Positions 44,078 through 51,590 of a stretch of DNA of 64,000 bases are shown here, piece after piece. The DNA is taken from assembly GCF_030063445.1 (NCBI RefSeq), contig NZ_JASITD010000005.1:62001-126000 (forward strand), in the 5' to 3' direction. The position numbers were made by a program, and so were the translations under genes. The number at the start of each line of letters is the position of its first letter. Position 1 is the first letter of the stretch. The stretch comes from Hymenobacter sp. H14-R3. GTDB lineage: Bacteria > Bacteroidota > Bacteroidia > Cytophagales > Hymenobacteraceae. The notes under the pieces are model-generated. The model had not been told where the DNA came from. It searched no databases and saw only the letters and a program-made list of their open reading frames with translations.

Positions 44078-44112
44078 CTTGAATTGTGCAAGTGCCACTT
44101 GCACAATTCAAG
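44078..44112. repeat. Right cargo-edge palindrome
   Basis: Arms CTTGAATTGTGCAAGTG (44078-44094) and CACTTGCACAATTCAAG (44096-44112) are perfect over 17 bases with a 1-base centre. It has no T-run. It lies 3 bases beyond the stop of the HNH gene and is related to the left palindrome at 26323-26367. Confidence 0.75.
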
Positions 44113-44115
44113 AAA

Positions 44116-44712
44116 TCAAGCTGCCCGCCGCTCCAGCAAGAACGCAAACTGACTGATTTGATGGTCCCGCAGGTGCTCCATCCAGCGCTGGGCATCTTCC
44201 GGTGTCTGCATCTTGTCCGCCGGTAGCGGAAACAACGGCGTTACTTCATCGCCCGGCCCCAGCGGCATCCGCAGTGCGTAGCCGCCCAGCCGGGGGGCGC
44301 TTATCAGCTCTACCCGATAGCCCCGCGCTTCATATTCCCCAAAAAACTCGGTGATAGATTCTGCATCCGGCACAAACTGTCGCATCGTGTGGTGTACTAA
44401 AAAAGTGAAAAGTAAATGGGTGTGAATGTGTGCTGCCAGGGCCTGAAAGCCCTCGGTTTTATTGCTGTTTATCGCTCGTAGAGCCGCCGTTAGCTGCTGC
44501 TCCACGACCCCTTTGGCATTGTTGCACGAACTGCACAGCATCTGCAGGTTGCTGATGTGGTTCGTGCCGCCGTGCGCCCGCGCCAGCTTGTGGTCCAAAG
44601 TCAGGTGCTGCGCTGCGCCGCAGTGCGCGCACGCCTGGGGGAGGCGGGCCCTGGCTTTGGCCTTCTGCCGGGGCCCCATGCGGCCCACGAGCCAGTTTGC
44701 TTTATTCGACAT
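44116..44712 (-). CDS. HNH endonuclease
   Basis: 198 residues from MSNKANWLVGRMG. The core CAHCG...LTLDHKLARAHGGTNHISNLQMLCSSCNNAKG shows the two CxxC zinc knuckles, the DH pair and the final asparagine-rich helix of HNH nucleases. A C-terminal domain of ~110 residues follows without a known family. In phages HNH genes often lie near the packaging genes; none is here. It is the first gene of the right arm and ends next to the cargo palindrome. Confidence 0.8.
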   Translation of the reverse strand: MSNKANWLVGRMGPRQKAKARARLPQACAHCGAAQHLTLDHKLARAHGGTNHISNLQMLCSSCNNAKGVVEQQLTAALRAINSNKTEGFQALAAHIHTHLLFTFLVHHTMRQFVPDAESITEFFGEYEARGYRVELISAPRLGGYALRMPLGPGDEVTPLFPLPADKMQTPEDAQRWMEHLRDHQISQFAFLLERRAA

Positions 44713-44734
44713 GATGGCGGGAGTAGCTTGGTTA

Positions 44735-45034
44735 TTAATCCACTGTCTCTCCGCATTCCCACTCTTCCCCCGGCTGCCCATTGGCGTGGGCCAGCGCTGC
44801 GCCCACCACCGAGGCCAGCGTGGCCCACCCCGTCAGTTCCGCCTCGAAGGGCATCTGCCGGAAGTAGAGCTTCACCACGTAGTCCACCAGCGCGGCCGTG
44901 GCTGGCGGCTGGTCCAGCAGTGGAGGCAGGCCCGCCCGCCACGCGGCGGCCCCGGGTTTCGATACCACGATTTCCCGCTCGCTACCCGGCCTCTTCTGCA
45001 CGTGGGCCCCCATGATAAAAAATGAATTAGCCAT
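44735..45034 (-). CDS. Hypothetical protein
   Basis: 99 residues from MANSFFIMGAHVQKRPGS. Soluble, no motif recognised. It lies between UmuC and HNH in the same direction, with 22 and 46 base gaps, so it is likely in one operon with them. A longer start is possible but overlaps unlike sequence. Confidence 0.5.
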   Translation of the reverse strand: MANSFFIMGAHVQKRPGSEREIVVSKPGAAAWRAGLPPLLDQPPATAALVDYVVKLYFRQMPFEAELTGWATLASVVGAALAHANGQPGEEWECGETVD

Positions 45035-45080
45035 CGCCGTTGCTCGATAAGTGTTCCGTAATTCTGTATAGCGTGCCAAC

Positions 45081-46376
45081 TCAGCACTTCACCTCCCACA
45101 GCTCCCCCCAACTCGTTGTAAACGCCGGGCTCTTCGCCCCGCGCCGCATCACCCAGGCCGGGGGCTGCCCCGGCGGCGGCATTGCCGCCGCCACCTGCAC
45201 CGTGCCGGTACCGTAGCGGCCGTTCAGCGCGTCGAGCGCCCGCATCAGCCCCGCCCGCTCCGGGGGCGGCCCTAGGTCACCAAACAAGGTGGCCTGCGGC
45301 CCCGCCCCGGCCCGCTCCAGCCCGTCGAGCACCACCCCAGCCTTCACGTAGCGCCGGCCCGGCCGCCAAATCCGCTCCAGCCCGCGCTGGGCCGCTTGCC
45401 CCAGTGTCAGCGTGTCGTCGGTCGCCACCGGCAGCGTCAGCTGGGCCGAAAACGAGTAGGGTGGGGGCGGCCCCGCGTACTTGCTGGTTTCGACAAATAC
45501 CGTCAGTAGGCGCGCCGACAGCCCTTGCCGCCGCAGCTTCTCGCCGGCCCGCGTCACGTGCGTGGCCACGGCCCCCGCCAGGTCGGCCAGCTCCGTCAGC
45601 GGCTGCCCAAACGAGCGGGTGCAGGCCAACGACTTCCGCGCCTCGTCCTCCACCACCACGCCCGCGCACGAAAAGCCCCGCAGCTCGTGCAGCAGCCGCG
45701 CCCCCACCACGCCGCCCAGGTGCTTGCGCGCCCAGGCATCGCCTACCCCCGCCAGCTGCGCCGCCGTGCGCACGCCCACCTCGTGCAGCTTGGCCGCCGA
45801 CCGGTAGCCCACGCCCCACACGTCCTCCACCGCTACCCGCGCCAGCGCTTCCCGCCGCTCCGTTTCGTCGCTCAGCACCAGCACGCCCGGCCCGCCGCTG
45901 GTGTGCGCCCCCTGCTTGGCCAACCGGTTGGCCAGCTTGGCTAGGGTCTTGGTGGGGGCCACGCCCACGCACACCGGAATGCCCGTGCGCTGCCGCACGG
46001 CCCCGCGCACCTCGCCGGCCCAGCCCGCTAAGTCGTGCCAGCGGTCCATGCCGGCCAGGTCCAGAAAAGCCTCGTCAATCGAGTACACTTCTACCGTGGG
46101 GGCCACGTGGCTCAAGTACCACATCACGCGCCGGCTCATGTCACCATACAGCTCGTAGTTCGAGGAGCAGACCGCCATCCGGTGCCGCTCCACTAGCTCC
46201 CGCACTTTGAAGTAGGGCTCGCCCATCCGTAGCCCCAGCGCTTTAGCCTCCTGCGACCGTGCTATCACGCACCCGTCGTTGTTGCTCAGCACCACCACGG
46301 GCCGCCCCTCCAGCTCGGGCCGAAAAACCCGCTCGCACGAAGCGTAGAAATTGTTGCAGTCAACCAGGCCAAACAT
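45081..46376 (-). CDS. umuC: Y-family DNA polymerase UmuC
   Basis: 431 residues. [17 protein letters not shown] and [15 protein letters not shown] hold the catalytic carboxylates. [23 protein letters not shown] is the finger motif. The C-terminal little-finger domain ([28 protein letters not shown] region) and an extended tail ending at a Trp-rich WGELWEVKC are present. It is the catalytic subunit of translesion polymerase V. It pairs with UmuD, 103 bases upstream. Mobile elements often carry umuDC as an SOS-regulated pair. Confidence 0.92.
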   Translation of the reverse strand: MFGLVDCNNFYASCERVFRPELEGRPVVVLSNNDGCVIARSQEAKALGLRMGEPYFKVRELVERHRMAVCSSNYELYGDMSRRVMWYLSHVAPTVEVYSIDEAFLDLAGMDRWHDLAGWAGEVRGAVRQRTGIPVCVGVAPTKTLAKLANRLAKQGAHTSGGPGVLVLSDETERREALARVAVEDVWGVGYRSAAKLHEVGVRTAAQLAGVGDAWARKHLGGVVGARLLHELRGFSCAGVVVEDEARKSLACTRSFGQPLTELADLAGAVATHVTRAGEKLRRQGLSARLLTVFVETSKYAGPPPPYSFSAQLTLPVATDDTLTLGQAAQRGLERIWRPGRRYVKAGVVLDGLERAGAGPQATLFGDLGPPPERAGLMRALDALNGRYGTGTVQVAAAMPPPGQPPAWVMRRGAKSPAFTTSWGELWEVKC

Positions 46377-46445
46377 AAGGCAGTAGGGTGGGAGGCTCCC
46401 TCTTGCGAAAGGAGTCGAGAGATGAGAATTGTTAATCGTCAGGCT

Positions 46446-46480
46446 CCCCTCTCCTAGGGAGAGGGGCCGGGGGTGAGGTT
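46446..46480. repeat. Half-copy of the GGAGAGGGG...GGTGAGGT repeat
   Basis: CCCCTCTCC TAG GGAGAGGGG forms a 9-bp hairpin, followed by GCCGGGGGTGAGGTT, close to the right arm of the inverted repeat at 7899-8023. It lies between umuD and umuC and is the only clear copy of that family inside the element. Confidence 0.5.
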
Positions 46481-46953
46481 CACGCCGACCGCACGTAGCT
46501 CAGGCCGCGCCGGCTCTCGCCCACCAGCGGGTGCAGCACCAGCACCACCACGCCCCAGATGCGCAGGTCCTCGGCATTGTGCACCACGATGGGGGCGTAG
46601 GCGGGGTTCTCCGCTACCAACGCCGCCGAGTCGGCCCGCTTCCGCAGGCGCTTCACCGTGTACTCGCCCTCCACGCAGGCCACCACAATGTCGCCGTCCT
46701 GCGCCCGCATGCTCCGGTCCACGGCCAGCACGTCCCCGTCGTGGATGCCGGCACCCTCCATGCTGTCGCCCATCGCCCGCGCCAGAAACGAGGCATCTGG
46801 GTGCCGCAGCATCAGCCGGTTCAAGTCCACCCGCTCCGATTCGTAGTCAGCGGCCGGCGACGGGAACCCGCACGATAGGCGCATCTCAACCAGCGGCAGC
46901 AGCTGCGCCGACAGCAGCGGGACGGCCGGCCCGAGGATAGTAACGTGGCTCAT
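46480..46953 (-). CDS. umuD: UmuD, S24-peptidase subunit of polymerase V
   Basis: 157 residues from [14 protein letters not shown]. The cleavage site [12 protein letters not shown] is typical: the bond after the small residue is cut in the RecA-stimulated reaction. The catalytic serine is in [10 protein letters not shown] and the lysine in TVKRL. UmuD is processed to UmuD', which joins UmuC. A palindrome 58 bases upstream of its start (47011-47030) may be its SOS-type operator. Confidence 0.9.
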   Translation of the reverse strand: MSHVTILGPAVPLLSAQLLPLVEMRLSCGFPSPAADYESERVDLNRLMLRHPDASFLARAMGDSMEGAGIHDGDVLAVDRSMRAQDGDIVVACVEGEYTVKRLRKRADSAALVAENPAYAPIVVHNAEDLRIWGVVVLVLHPLVGESRRGLSYVRSA

Positions 46954-47010
46954 AAAGAAGATGCGACTAAAGTAGGAGGGTGGGCGTAAGCTCAAGCAAC
47001 TTTATGCGAT

Positions 47011-47030
47011 TAAGCAATTAATTTTGCTTA
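47011..47030. promoter_or_regulatory. Operator-like palindrome upstream of umuDC
   Basis: TAAGCAA-N6-TTGCTTA is a perfect 7-bp inverted repeat in the likely promoter spacer of umuD; a -7-like TAAAGTTG lies on the minus strand at 46997-47004. It could bind the element's S24 repressor or the host LexA. The half-site TTGCTTA also occurs beside the S24 repressor gene at 20709-20715. Confidence 0.55.
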
Positions 47031-47039
47031 GCGGTTGCA

Positions 47040-47260
47040 ATTATACGGTGCTGCTAACAATTTTAGTTGATGCTATGCTAACCAAGTTGCTAGTTATAAA
47101 CCTAATTTGTTGGTTAACTGAATTCTAAAATTTGACAGAAGATTGATGCACTACCCCAAAAGCACTGTGTATGACAGTAAGACGTGGCTTTCTTCGGTAG
47201 CCGCATCCCACACGAGGTCACCAATAATTAGTGTCCTACCTGAATAGGCTACTCCAATAG
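47040..47260. other. AT-rich gap without a gene
   Basis: An AT-rich stretch between the umuD control region and the palindrome cluster. I see no gene and no clear promoter. A short frame at 47151-47333 crosses three palindromes and is not convincing. Confidence 0.4.
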
Positions 47261-47285
47261 ATTTTGCAGACAGCGTCTGCAAAAT
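47261..47285. repeat. Palindrome 1 of the GACA-n-TGTC family
   Basis: Arms ATTTTGCAGAC / GTCTGCAAAAT with a 3-base centre AGC. First of three adjacent palindromes. Confidence 0.65.
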
Positions 47286-47291
47286 TGACGC

Positions 47292-47326
47292 CCCCAATTC
47301 TCCAGACAGTGTCTGGAGAATTGGGG
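47292..47326. repeat. Palindrome 2 of the GACA-n-TGTC family
   Basis: 17-bp perfect arms around a single G: left arm CCCCAATTCTCCAGACA. It is long enough to act as a terminator stem, but no T-run follows. Confidence 0.65.
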
Positions 47327-47333
47327 CTTGCAC

Positions 47334-47358
47334 ATTCTCTCGACACTGTCGAGAGAAT
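47334..47358. repeat. Palindrome 3 of the GACA-n-TGTC family
   Basis: Arms ATTCTCTCGACA and TGTCGAGAGAAT around a single C. Same plan as the palindrome at 56815-56839, ATTCTTGCGACA / TGTCGCAAGAAT, with two arm positions changed and both changes compensated. Confidence 0.7.
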
Positions 47359-47411
47359 CCTCACCCGTGCGCCAGCCTTAGCCACTAAAAACTACCTGCT
47401 AGTTTTCGCAC

Positions 47412-47455
47412 TTCATTTCTAAAAGATGTTATTTTCCACAACTTTTAGAAATGAA
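47412..47455. repeat. Inverted repeat before the NUDIX gene
   Basis: Arms TTCATTTCTAAAAG and CTTTTAGAAATGAA are perfect over 14 bases with a 16-nt AT-rich loop. It lies in the 188-base gap before the NUDIX start. Confidence 0.6.
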
Positions 47456-47546
47456 CTGCCTCGCCGTCCGCTCCCGTTTTGCTGCCCAAGGTATCATTTC
47501 TAGCCACGAGTTGCGCTAGGTCTTTCCCGCCAGCACCTACTGTCCC

Positions 47547-47945
47547 ATGATTGATAAAATCGCCTGGTTGCACCTGCACAACGGCCAGCTGCTCAGCACC
47601 CGCAGCCGCGGCAAAGACCGCTACTACCTGCCCGGCGGCAAGCGCGAGTCCGGCGAAACCGACGCCCAAACCCTGCTGCGCGAAATCCGGGAAGAGCTAA
47701 CCGTCGCCCTCGACCCCGCTAGCCTCACCTACGCCGGCACCTTCGAAGCGCCCGCCCACGGCCACCCCGCCGGCGTGCTCGTGCGTATGAGCTGCTACTG
47801 GGCCCCGCGCTACACTGGCATCATCCAGCCCGCCGCCGAAATCGCGGAGGTGGTCTGGCTCACCTACCGCCACCGTCCCCAGGTATCGGCCGTCGACCAG
47901 CTCATCTTCGACTGGCTCCACCACCAGCACCTCCTGGCTGAGTAA
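47547..47945 (+). CDS. NUDIX hydrolase
   Basis: 132 residues. The NUDIX box is complete: GGKRESGETDAQTLLREIREEL (Gx5Ex7REUxEExGU pattern, last position L), near residues 31-52. The family hydrolyses nucleoside diphosphates linked to another group, such as oxidised dNTPs or NAD-like compounds. Substrate not evident. In this position it may serve nucleotide clean-up or counter host nucleotide-based defence. It is the first plus-strand gene of the right block. Confidence 0.9.
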   Translation: MIDKIAWLHLHNGQLLSTRSRGKDRYYLPGGKRESGETDAQTLLREIREELTVALDPASLTYAGTFEAPAHGHPAGVLVRMSCYWAPRYTGIIQPAAEIAEVVWLTYRHRPQVSAVDQLIFDWLHHQHLLAE

Positions 47946-48072
47946 AAGCAGCGCACCCTAACGTCTGAACTTGCGCGCGGCGACTAGGTTATCTCGGGAG
48001 CGGCTCCTGCTATAGGGGCTTCTATACCTGAAATAATTCGCTCACAACTCCGACTCACCCAGCAGCAAAACC

Positions 48073-48867
48073 ATGAAACTCACGCTCCTCCTTACTGCCG
48101 CGCTGGCGGCTTTTGCCAGTCAGGCCCCGGCCCAAACTACCCCCGCCGCAGCTACCACCACGCAGCGCGCAGCCCCCGACCAGATTGCCACCAACAAGGG
48201 CCCCCTCACGGTGCAGCCCATCACCCACGGCAGCGTGGTGTTCACCTGGAACGGCAAGACCATCTACGTAGACCCCTACGGCGGGGCCGCGGGCTACACC
48301 GGCCTGGCCGCGCCCGATGTCATCCTCATCACCGACATCCACGGCGACCACCTCGACCCCAAAACGCTGGCCGGCCTCTCCGTGGGCAAGGCCCTAATGA
48401 TAGTACCCCCAGCGGTGGCCGAAAAGCTGCCCGCAGAGTACAAAGCCCAGGTGCGCATCCTGCGCAACGGCCAGCACCTCGACACGCTGGGTATGAGCGT
48501 GTCGGCCATCCCGATGTACAACTTACCCGAAGCTGCTGACGCGCCGCATACCAAAGGCCGCGGCAATGGCTACGTACTGAACCTAGGCGGTAAAAATGTG
48601 TACCTGTCCGGCGACACCGAAGACATTCCCGAAATGCGGGCCTTGAAAAACATCGACGTGGCCTTTGTGTGCATGAACCTGCCCTACACTATGGACGTGA
48701 ACCAGGCCGCGCAGGGCGTGCTAGCGTTCAAGCCGGGCATCGTGTACCCCTACCACTACCGGGGCCAAAACGGTCTGAGCGACGTGGCCAGCTTCCAGAA
48801 GCAGGTGAACGCGGGCAATAAGAAAATCGACGTGCGGCTGCGCAACTGGTACCCAGCGCCCCAATAA
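48073..48867 (+). CDS. Exported metallo-beta-lactamase-fold hydrolase (UlaG-like)
   Basis: 264 residues with a signal peptide (MKLTLLLTAALAAFASQAPAQ). The core has THGSVVFTWNGKTIYVDPYGG, the metal motif ITDIHGDHLD (positions ~93-102), GKNVYLSGDTEDIPEM and PYHYRGQ. This is the UlaG/YycJ-like MBL family, often acting on lactones or phosphodiesters. A signal peptide puts it in the periplasm. It is an unusual cargo gene for a phage-type element; it may be a passenger gene. A terminator follows. Confidence 0.8.
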   Translation: MKLTLLLTAALAAFASQAPAQTTPAAATTTQRAAPDQIATNKGPLTVQPITHGSVVFTWNGKTIYVDPYGGAAGYTGLAAPDVILITDIHGDHLDPKTLAGLSVGKALMIVPPAVAEKLPAEYKAQVRILRNGQHLDTLGMSVSAIPMYNLPEAADAPHTKGRGNGYVLNLGGKNVYLSGDTEDIPEMRALKNIDVAFVCMNLPYTMDVNQAAQGVLAFKPGIVYPYHYRGQNGLSDVASFQKQVNAGNKKIDVRLRNWYPAPQ

Positions 48868-48884
48868 AGCCGCACAGAGTAAAT

Positions 48885-48920
48885 AAAAAAAGAGCGAGCC
48901 AACTGGCTCGCTCTTTTCGT
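48885..48920. terminator. Bidirectional terminator
   Basis: Stem AAAGAGCGAGCC / GGCTCGCTCTTT with loop AACT and A/T runs on both sides. It lies between the convergent MBL and endolysin genes. Confidence 0.85.
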
Positions 48921-48926
48921 TTGCAC

Positions 48927-49349
48927 CTACACCTCAAAATGCGGCCGGTCCTTAAACCCCGGCCAGTCGCCGCCCCAGCGCACCCGCACGTCCGCCGCCT
49001 TCATCAGCCGCGCAAACTTGCCCAGCAAGTCCGGCGACCAACTGGCCGTGCCATCCGACAGCAAAAACGCCACGTCCAACGCCTTGCTCGGCAGCTCGTT
49101 GTGCTTCGACTCGCCCCCGCGCTTGTACGTCACGATGGGCCCCGGTGCCGACCGCCCGTGCGTGTACAGCTCGTCCTGCTCTTGCCCCGACCGGTACCCC
49201 TCGCTCACAAACGGCCGCCCCAGCACCACCAGCAGCGGGTCGCCCAGCCAGCGCCGCAACGCCACTGCGTAAGCCTCCGCCAGCTCCGGCCGCACCGAGG
49301 CCAGCCGCGCTACCTGCCGCGCCGCCTGGGTCTTACTGAGCGCCACCAT
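48927..49349 (-). CDS. M15 peptidase, phage endolysin type
   Basis: 140 residues. The zinc-binding elements are all present: SKHNELPSKALDVAFLLSD (SxHxxxxAxD) and DRPHFE near the C-terminus. This is the L-alanyl-D-glutamate / D-Ala-D-Ala peptidase type used as endolysin by phages such as T5. It lacks a signal peptide, as expected for a cytoplasmic endolysin released through a holin. It overlaps the small membrane protein gene just upstream by 17 bases. Confidence 0.85.
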   Translation of the reverse strand: MVALSKTQAARQVARLASVRPELAEAYAVALRRWLGDPLLVVLGRPFVSEGYRSGQEQDELYTHGRSAPGPIVTYKRGGESKHNELPSKALDVAFLLSDGTASWSPDLLGKFARLMKAADVRVRWGGDWPGFKDRPHFEV

Positions 49350-49599
49350 TGCTCTCGTCCATTTTAAGGTTAGGCAACGACTCGGCCGGCATCTTCACCA
49401 CCGCTTCCGGCTTTTGCATCGCCTTGCGCACCGTCGCCCAAATCGTCACAATCGCCACCAGGCCCTGAATAATCAAGTGCCCGTAGTTCTCAATCTTGCT
49501 GGGGTCGGGCGGTACCAGCTCCTGGCTAGCCACCTGCCCCAAAAATGCCGTGGCCACGATATGGGCCAAGTGTCCGGTCTTCGTGCTGCTGAAAAACAT
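49333..49599 (-). CDS. Small membrane protein, holin candidate
   Basis: 88 residues with one clear transmembrane segment (YGHLIIQGLVAIVTIWATVRKAM) and a hydrophobic N-terminal stretch (AHIVATAFLGQVA). It has a charged C-terminus. The overlap with the endolysin gene and the size suggest a holin. No holin family can be named from the sequence, so this rests on position and topology. Confidence 0.55.
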   Translation of the reverse strand: MFFSSTKTGHLAHIVATAFLGQVASQELVPPDPSKIENYGHLIIQGLVAIVTIWATVRKAMQKPEAVVKMPAESLPNLKMDESNGGAQ

Positions 49600-50144
49600 A
49601 ATGGGTTAGGGAAAAATTGTTCAATAATAGTTGCATCACAAACATACGCCCATTAGTGAATTATAGTTGCATAATAGCCTGATTCAGGCAATAGGCGACC
49701 TGAGCCATAAATTGTACTTTAAGGTAGTGCGTCACTGTTCATTCGGGCGGCTCCCCGGCCCTCCGCGCTGCTGCGGGCCGGGGCCAGGCTATCCGCCACT
49801 CCGCTTCGCTGCGGCCCTGCGGGCAGCCTCCCTTCGGTCGGCTTGGCTACTATCCTTGCCGCAACCTGCTGCTACTAGCCGCTACCAGCCGGGCCCCTCG
49901 CCCTCCGGGACGAGCCGCCCGCCCCCGCCCCCCCCAGTTACCACCCCAGACGCTCACCTACCCCACCCGGCCCGCCTCCCGTAGGTCGGCCAGCCTCACC
50001 CTACGCCCCAGACGCCCGGCCCCCGCGTCGCCTCCCGCGCCACCTGCCCCAAAAGGCAGGCCGCGCGTCCAGCCCCCCAAAACCAGCCACACCGGCCCAG
50101 CCCCTCCGCGCTGCTACGGGCCCCGGCCTCTGCCCCCAGCACCA

Positions 50145-50194
50145 ATAAGGCCCGCTTCGCGGAGTGTCCAGTGGGGGCGGCCCCCCACACCCCC
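50145..50194 (+). repeat. Structured repeat, copy A
   Basis: ATAAGG, then a small hairpin CCGC-TTC-GCGG, AGTGTCCA, then hairpin GTGGGGG / CCCCCAC and a final ACACCCCC. Copy B keeps the same plan with compensated changes. Confidence 0.65.
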
Positions 50195-50264
50195 TGTCAC
50201 CATGCCCTGGCTAACGCCCGGTCATCTTCCTCGGGCCCTCCCCTAAACCTCCCGCACCGCCCTC

Positions 50265-50321
50265 ATAAGGAGCCCTTCGGGCAGTGTCTAGTGGGGGCCT
50301 CAGCCCGTCCCCCACACCCCC
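50265..50321 (+). repeat. Structured repeat, copy B
   Basis: ATAAGG, hairpin GCCC-TTC-GGGC, AGTGTCTA, hairpin GTGGGGG / CCCCCAC with an 11-nt loop, then ACACCCCC. Stem 1 differs from copy A at paired positions on both sides, so base pairing is kept. Confidence 0.65.
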
Positions 50322-50386
50322 AGGGCAAGGCATTCAGCCGTTCGGTCAGGTCGCCCGCGCCCGGTGCCGGCGGCCCGCCTGGGGGC

Positions 50387-50743
50387 TCAGTCCAGGGGCA
50401 GCAGCTCGCAGGGCCGCCCCAGCCGCCGCGCGGCCTTGTAGGCGCTCAGCGTGCCCTTGCTGCGGCCGTCCCACACCAGCAGCACCAGCCCGGCGCGGCG
50501 CACTATCTCGGCGTTGCGCACGTGGGGGGCGCCGGTGCCATGGGTGGCGTAGTCGGGGCGCAGTTCCAGCAGCGGTACCCCGTGGGCCCGTGCCCAGGTG
50601 GCCGCCAGGGTGTCTACCCCCGTGGCTCCGCCGCTAACCACTTGCGCCGGCTCTAGTTCGGCCAGCCGCTGCACCAGGGCGGCGCAGCTTTTCACGCCTC
50701 GGCTGCCTACTACCGCCACCACTTGCTTTTTGTATTTTTCCAT
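50387..50743 (-). CDS. DUF2493/SLOG-domain protein
   Basis: 118 residues from MEKYKKQVVAVVGSRG. The pattern VVAVVGSRGVKSCAAL, VVSGGATGVDTLAATWARAHGV, LELRPDY and NAEIVRRAGLVLLVWDGRSKGT is that of the DUF2493/YspA-like SLOG fold. This Rossmann-type fold is thought to bind nucleotides or nucleic-acid ligands. Mobile elements and phages often carry it. It is divergent from the promoter at 50800. Role in the element unknown. Confidence 0.8.
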   Translation of the reverse strand: MEKYKKQVVAVVGSRGVKSCAALVQRLAELEPAQVVSGGATGVDTLAATWARAHGVPLLELRPDYATHGTGAPHVRNAEIVRRAGLVLLVWDGRSKGTLSAYKAARRLGRPCELLPLD

Positions 50744-50799
50744 ACCTAAAGGTAAGTAAAAAATAGTTGCTGTCAAAGTGTTTTTATGTGCTACTTTAG

Positions 50800-50830
50800 T
50801 TTGTTTATGTATACTTTAGTTGTATATTTG
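50800..50830 (+). promoter_or_regulatory. Bacteroidota-type promoter for the small-protein operon
   Basis: TTTG (50800-50803), 19 bases, TATATTTG (50823-50830) match the TTTG-N19-TAnnTTTG consensus exactly. It lies 80 bases before the first ATG and should drive the plus-strand genes from 50911 on. Confidence 0.75.
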
Positions 50831-50910
50831 TAAGGTAGTCGGGAAGGGCCCGGCTACCGCTCCACCGGAGGCCTACGGCACGGGGCACCCCACGGCTCAC
50901 CCATACAGCC

Positions 50911-51297
50911 ATGCTCACTTCCGTTCAGTTTTCCCAGTTGGCCGCCGCCGCCTGGTCGGGCCCCGCCGCCGCTATTATTGCCAGCATCGAGCACTACGCC
51001 GCGGCTGCTGGCGACCACGCTAGTACCACTTATAGCGCGTCCTACCACGTGGGCGGCGTGTGTCACATGGGCCGCGCCGAGTGCCCGCTTGCCGCCGTGG
51101 CCGCTGCCGTGCAGCACTACACAGCTGGTATCGAGGCCGAGGCAGCCCGCCAGTTGGCCAGCGCGCAAGTGGCCCGCCGCTTCGCCCGCCGGGTGCTGGC
51201 CACCTTGGGCGGGCAGCTGGCCGGCCGGCCGCTCCGCGGCGCTGGCTTCGCCTGCCGCGCCCGTCGCCACCGTTGCCTCCGCTTGCTCCGTGCCTAG
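50911..51297 (+). CDS. Hypothetical protein, upstream half of an overlapping pair
   Basis: 128 residues starting MLTSVQFSQLAAAAWSGPAA. Its first ~95 residues look like a genuine protein (ASIEHYAAAAGDHASTTYSASYHVGGVCHM), but the C-terminal CRARRHRCLRLLRA looks like out-of-frame sequence. The next frame continues from about 51225 with a natural composition. So either the protein is longer with a frameshift, or it ends here and overlaps the next gene by 8 bases. Confidence 0.5.
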   Translation: MLTSVQFSQLAAAAWSGPAAAIIASIEHYAAAAGDHASTTYSASYHVGGVCHMGRAECPLAAVAAAVQHYTAGIEAEAARQLASAQVARRFARRVLATLGGQLAGRPLRGAGFACRARRHRCLRLLRA

Positions 51298-51535
51298 CCC
51301 GCCGCTGGCCGCCACCCCGGCCGCGCCCCAGCCGGGCGCGGCCCCCGCGCGGGCTGCGCAGCTGGCCGCCATTGCCCGCCAGTACCCCGAGCTGGCCGCC
51401 CGCCTAGCCGCTCACGATGCGGCGCTGGCCGCCGGCCCCTTGCGCCGCCGCAGCCCCTCCCGCAGTGAGGGCCGCCCCGTCGACCCGCTCGATGACCCCG
51501 CCACTGACCCTTGCCGCTGGCAAGGCTTCCTCTAG
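51290..51535 (+). CDS. Hypothetical protein, downstream half of an overlapping pair
   Basis: 81 residues from a GTG at 51290, which overlaps the upstream stop. It contains a helical segment (ARAAQLAAIARQYPELAARLAAHDAALA) and a charged tail ending in DPLDDPATDPCRWQGFL. The frame is open further upstream to 50978. See the entry for 50911: these may be one protein joined by a +1 shift near 51225, or a coupled pair. Confidence 0.45.
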   Translation: MPSPPLAATPAAPQPGAAPARAAQLAAIARQYPELAARLAAHDAALAAGPLRRRSPSRSEGRPVDPLDDPATDPCRWQGFL

Positions 51536-51571
51536 CCACCCGGCCCGCGCCCACTTCTGGCGGCGCGGGCC
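51532..51571. repeat. Stop-linked hairpin, copy 1
   Basis: Begins with CTAGCCACCCGGCCCGCGCC. GGCCCGCGCC (51542-51551) pairs with GGCGCGGGCC (51562-51571). The first 23 bases (51532-51554), which include the TAG stop of the upstream gene, are repeated exactly at 51908-51930. Confidence 0.65.
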
Positions 51572-51590
51572 CCCAGCCTCACGCCCCACC

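Larger units (their letters stand above)
49600..50386. other. 787-base C-rich non-coding region with two structured repeats
   Basis: The stretch is strongly C-rich on the plus strand, including the run at about 49918-49936 that gives G-tracts on the minus strand. No frame in it looks like a gene. It contains two related structured copies (50145-50194 and 50265-50321) and two copies of CTCCGCGCTGCTRCGGGCC near 49764 and 50104. It could hold an origin or a small RNA. Confidence 0.6.

Noticed and set aside
45182..46210. A 342-codon plus-strand frame opposite umuC
   Set aside because: Pro/Arg/Ala-rich composition typical of antisense shadow in high-GC DNA; umuC on the other strand is unambiguous.
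47151..47333. A 60-codon minus-strand frame
   Set aside because: It crosses two whole palindromes and part of a third region with no codon-like composition. The palindromes explain the sequence better.
47261..47358. CRISPR array
   Set aside because: The repeats are adjacent palindromes with different arms and no regular spacers. No Cas gene is present.
50171..50656. A 161-codon plus-strand frame and neighbours in 49667-50656
   Set aside because: Its second half is antisense to the DUF2493 gene, its first half runs through the structured repeats, and its composition is low-complexity Pro/Gly/Arg.
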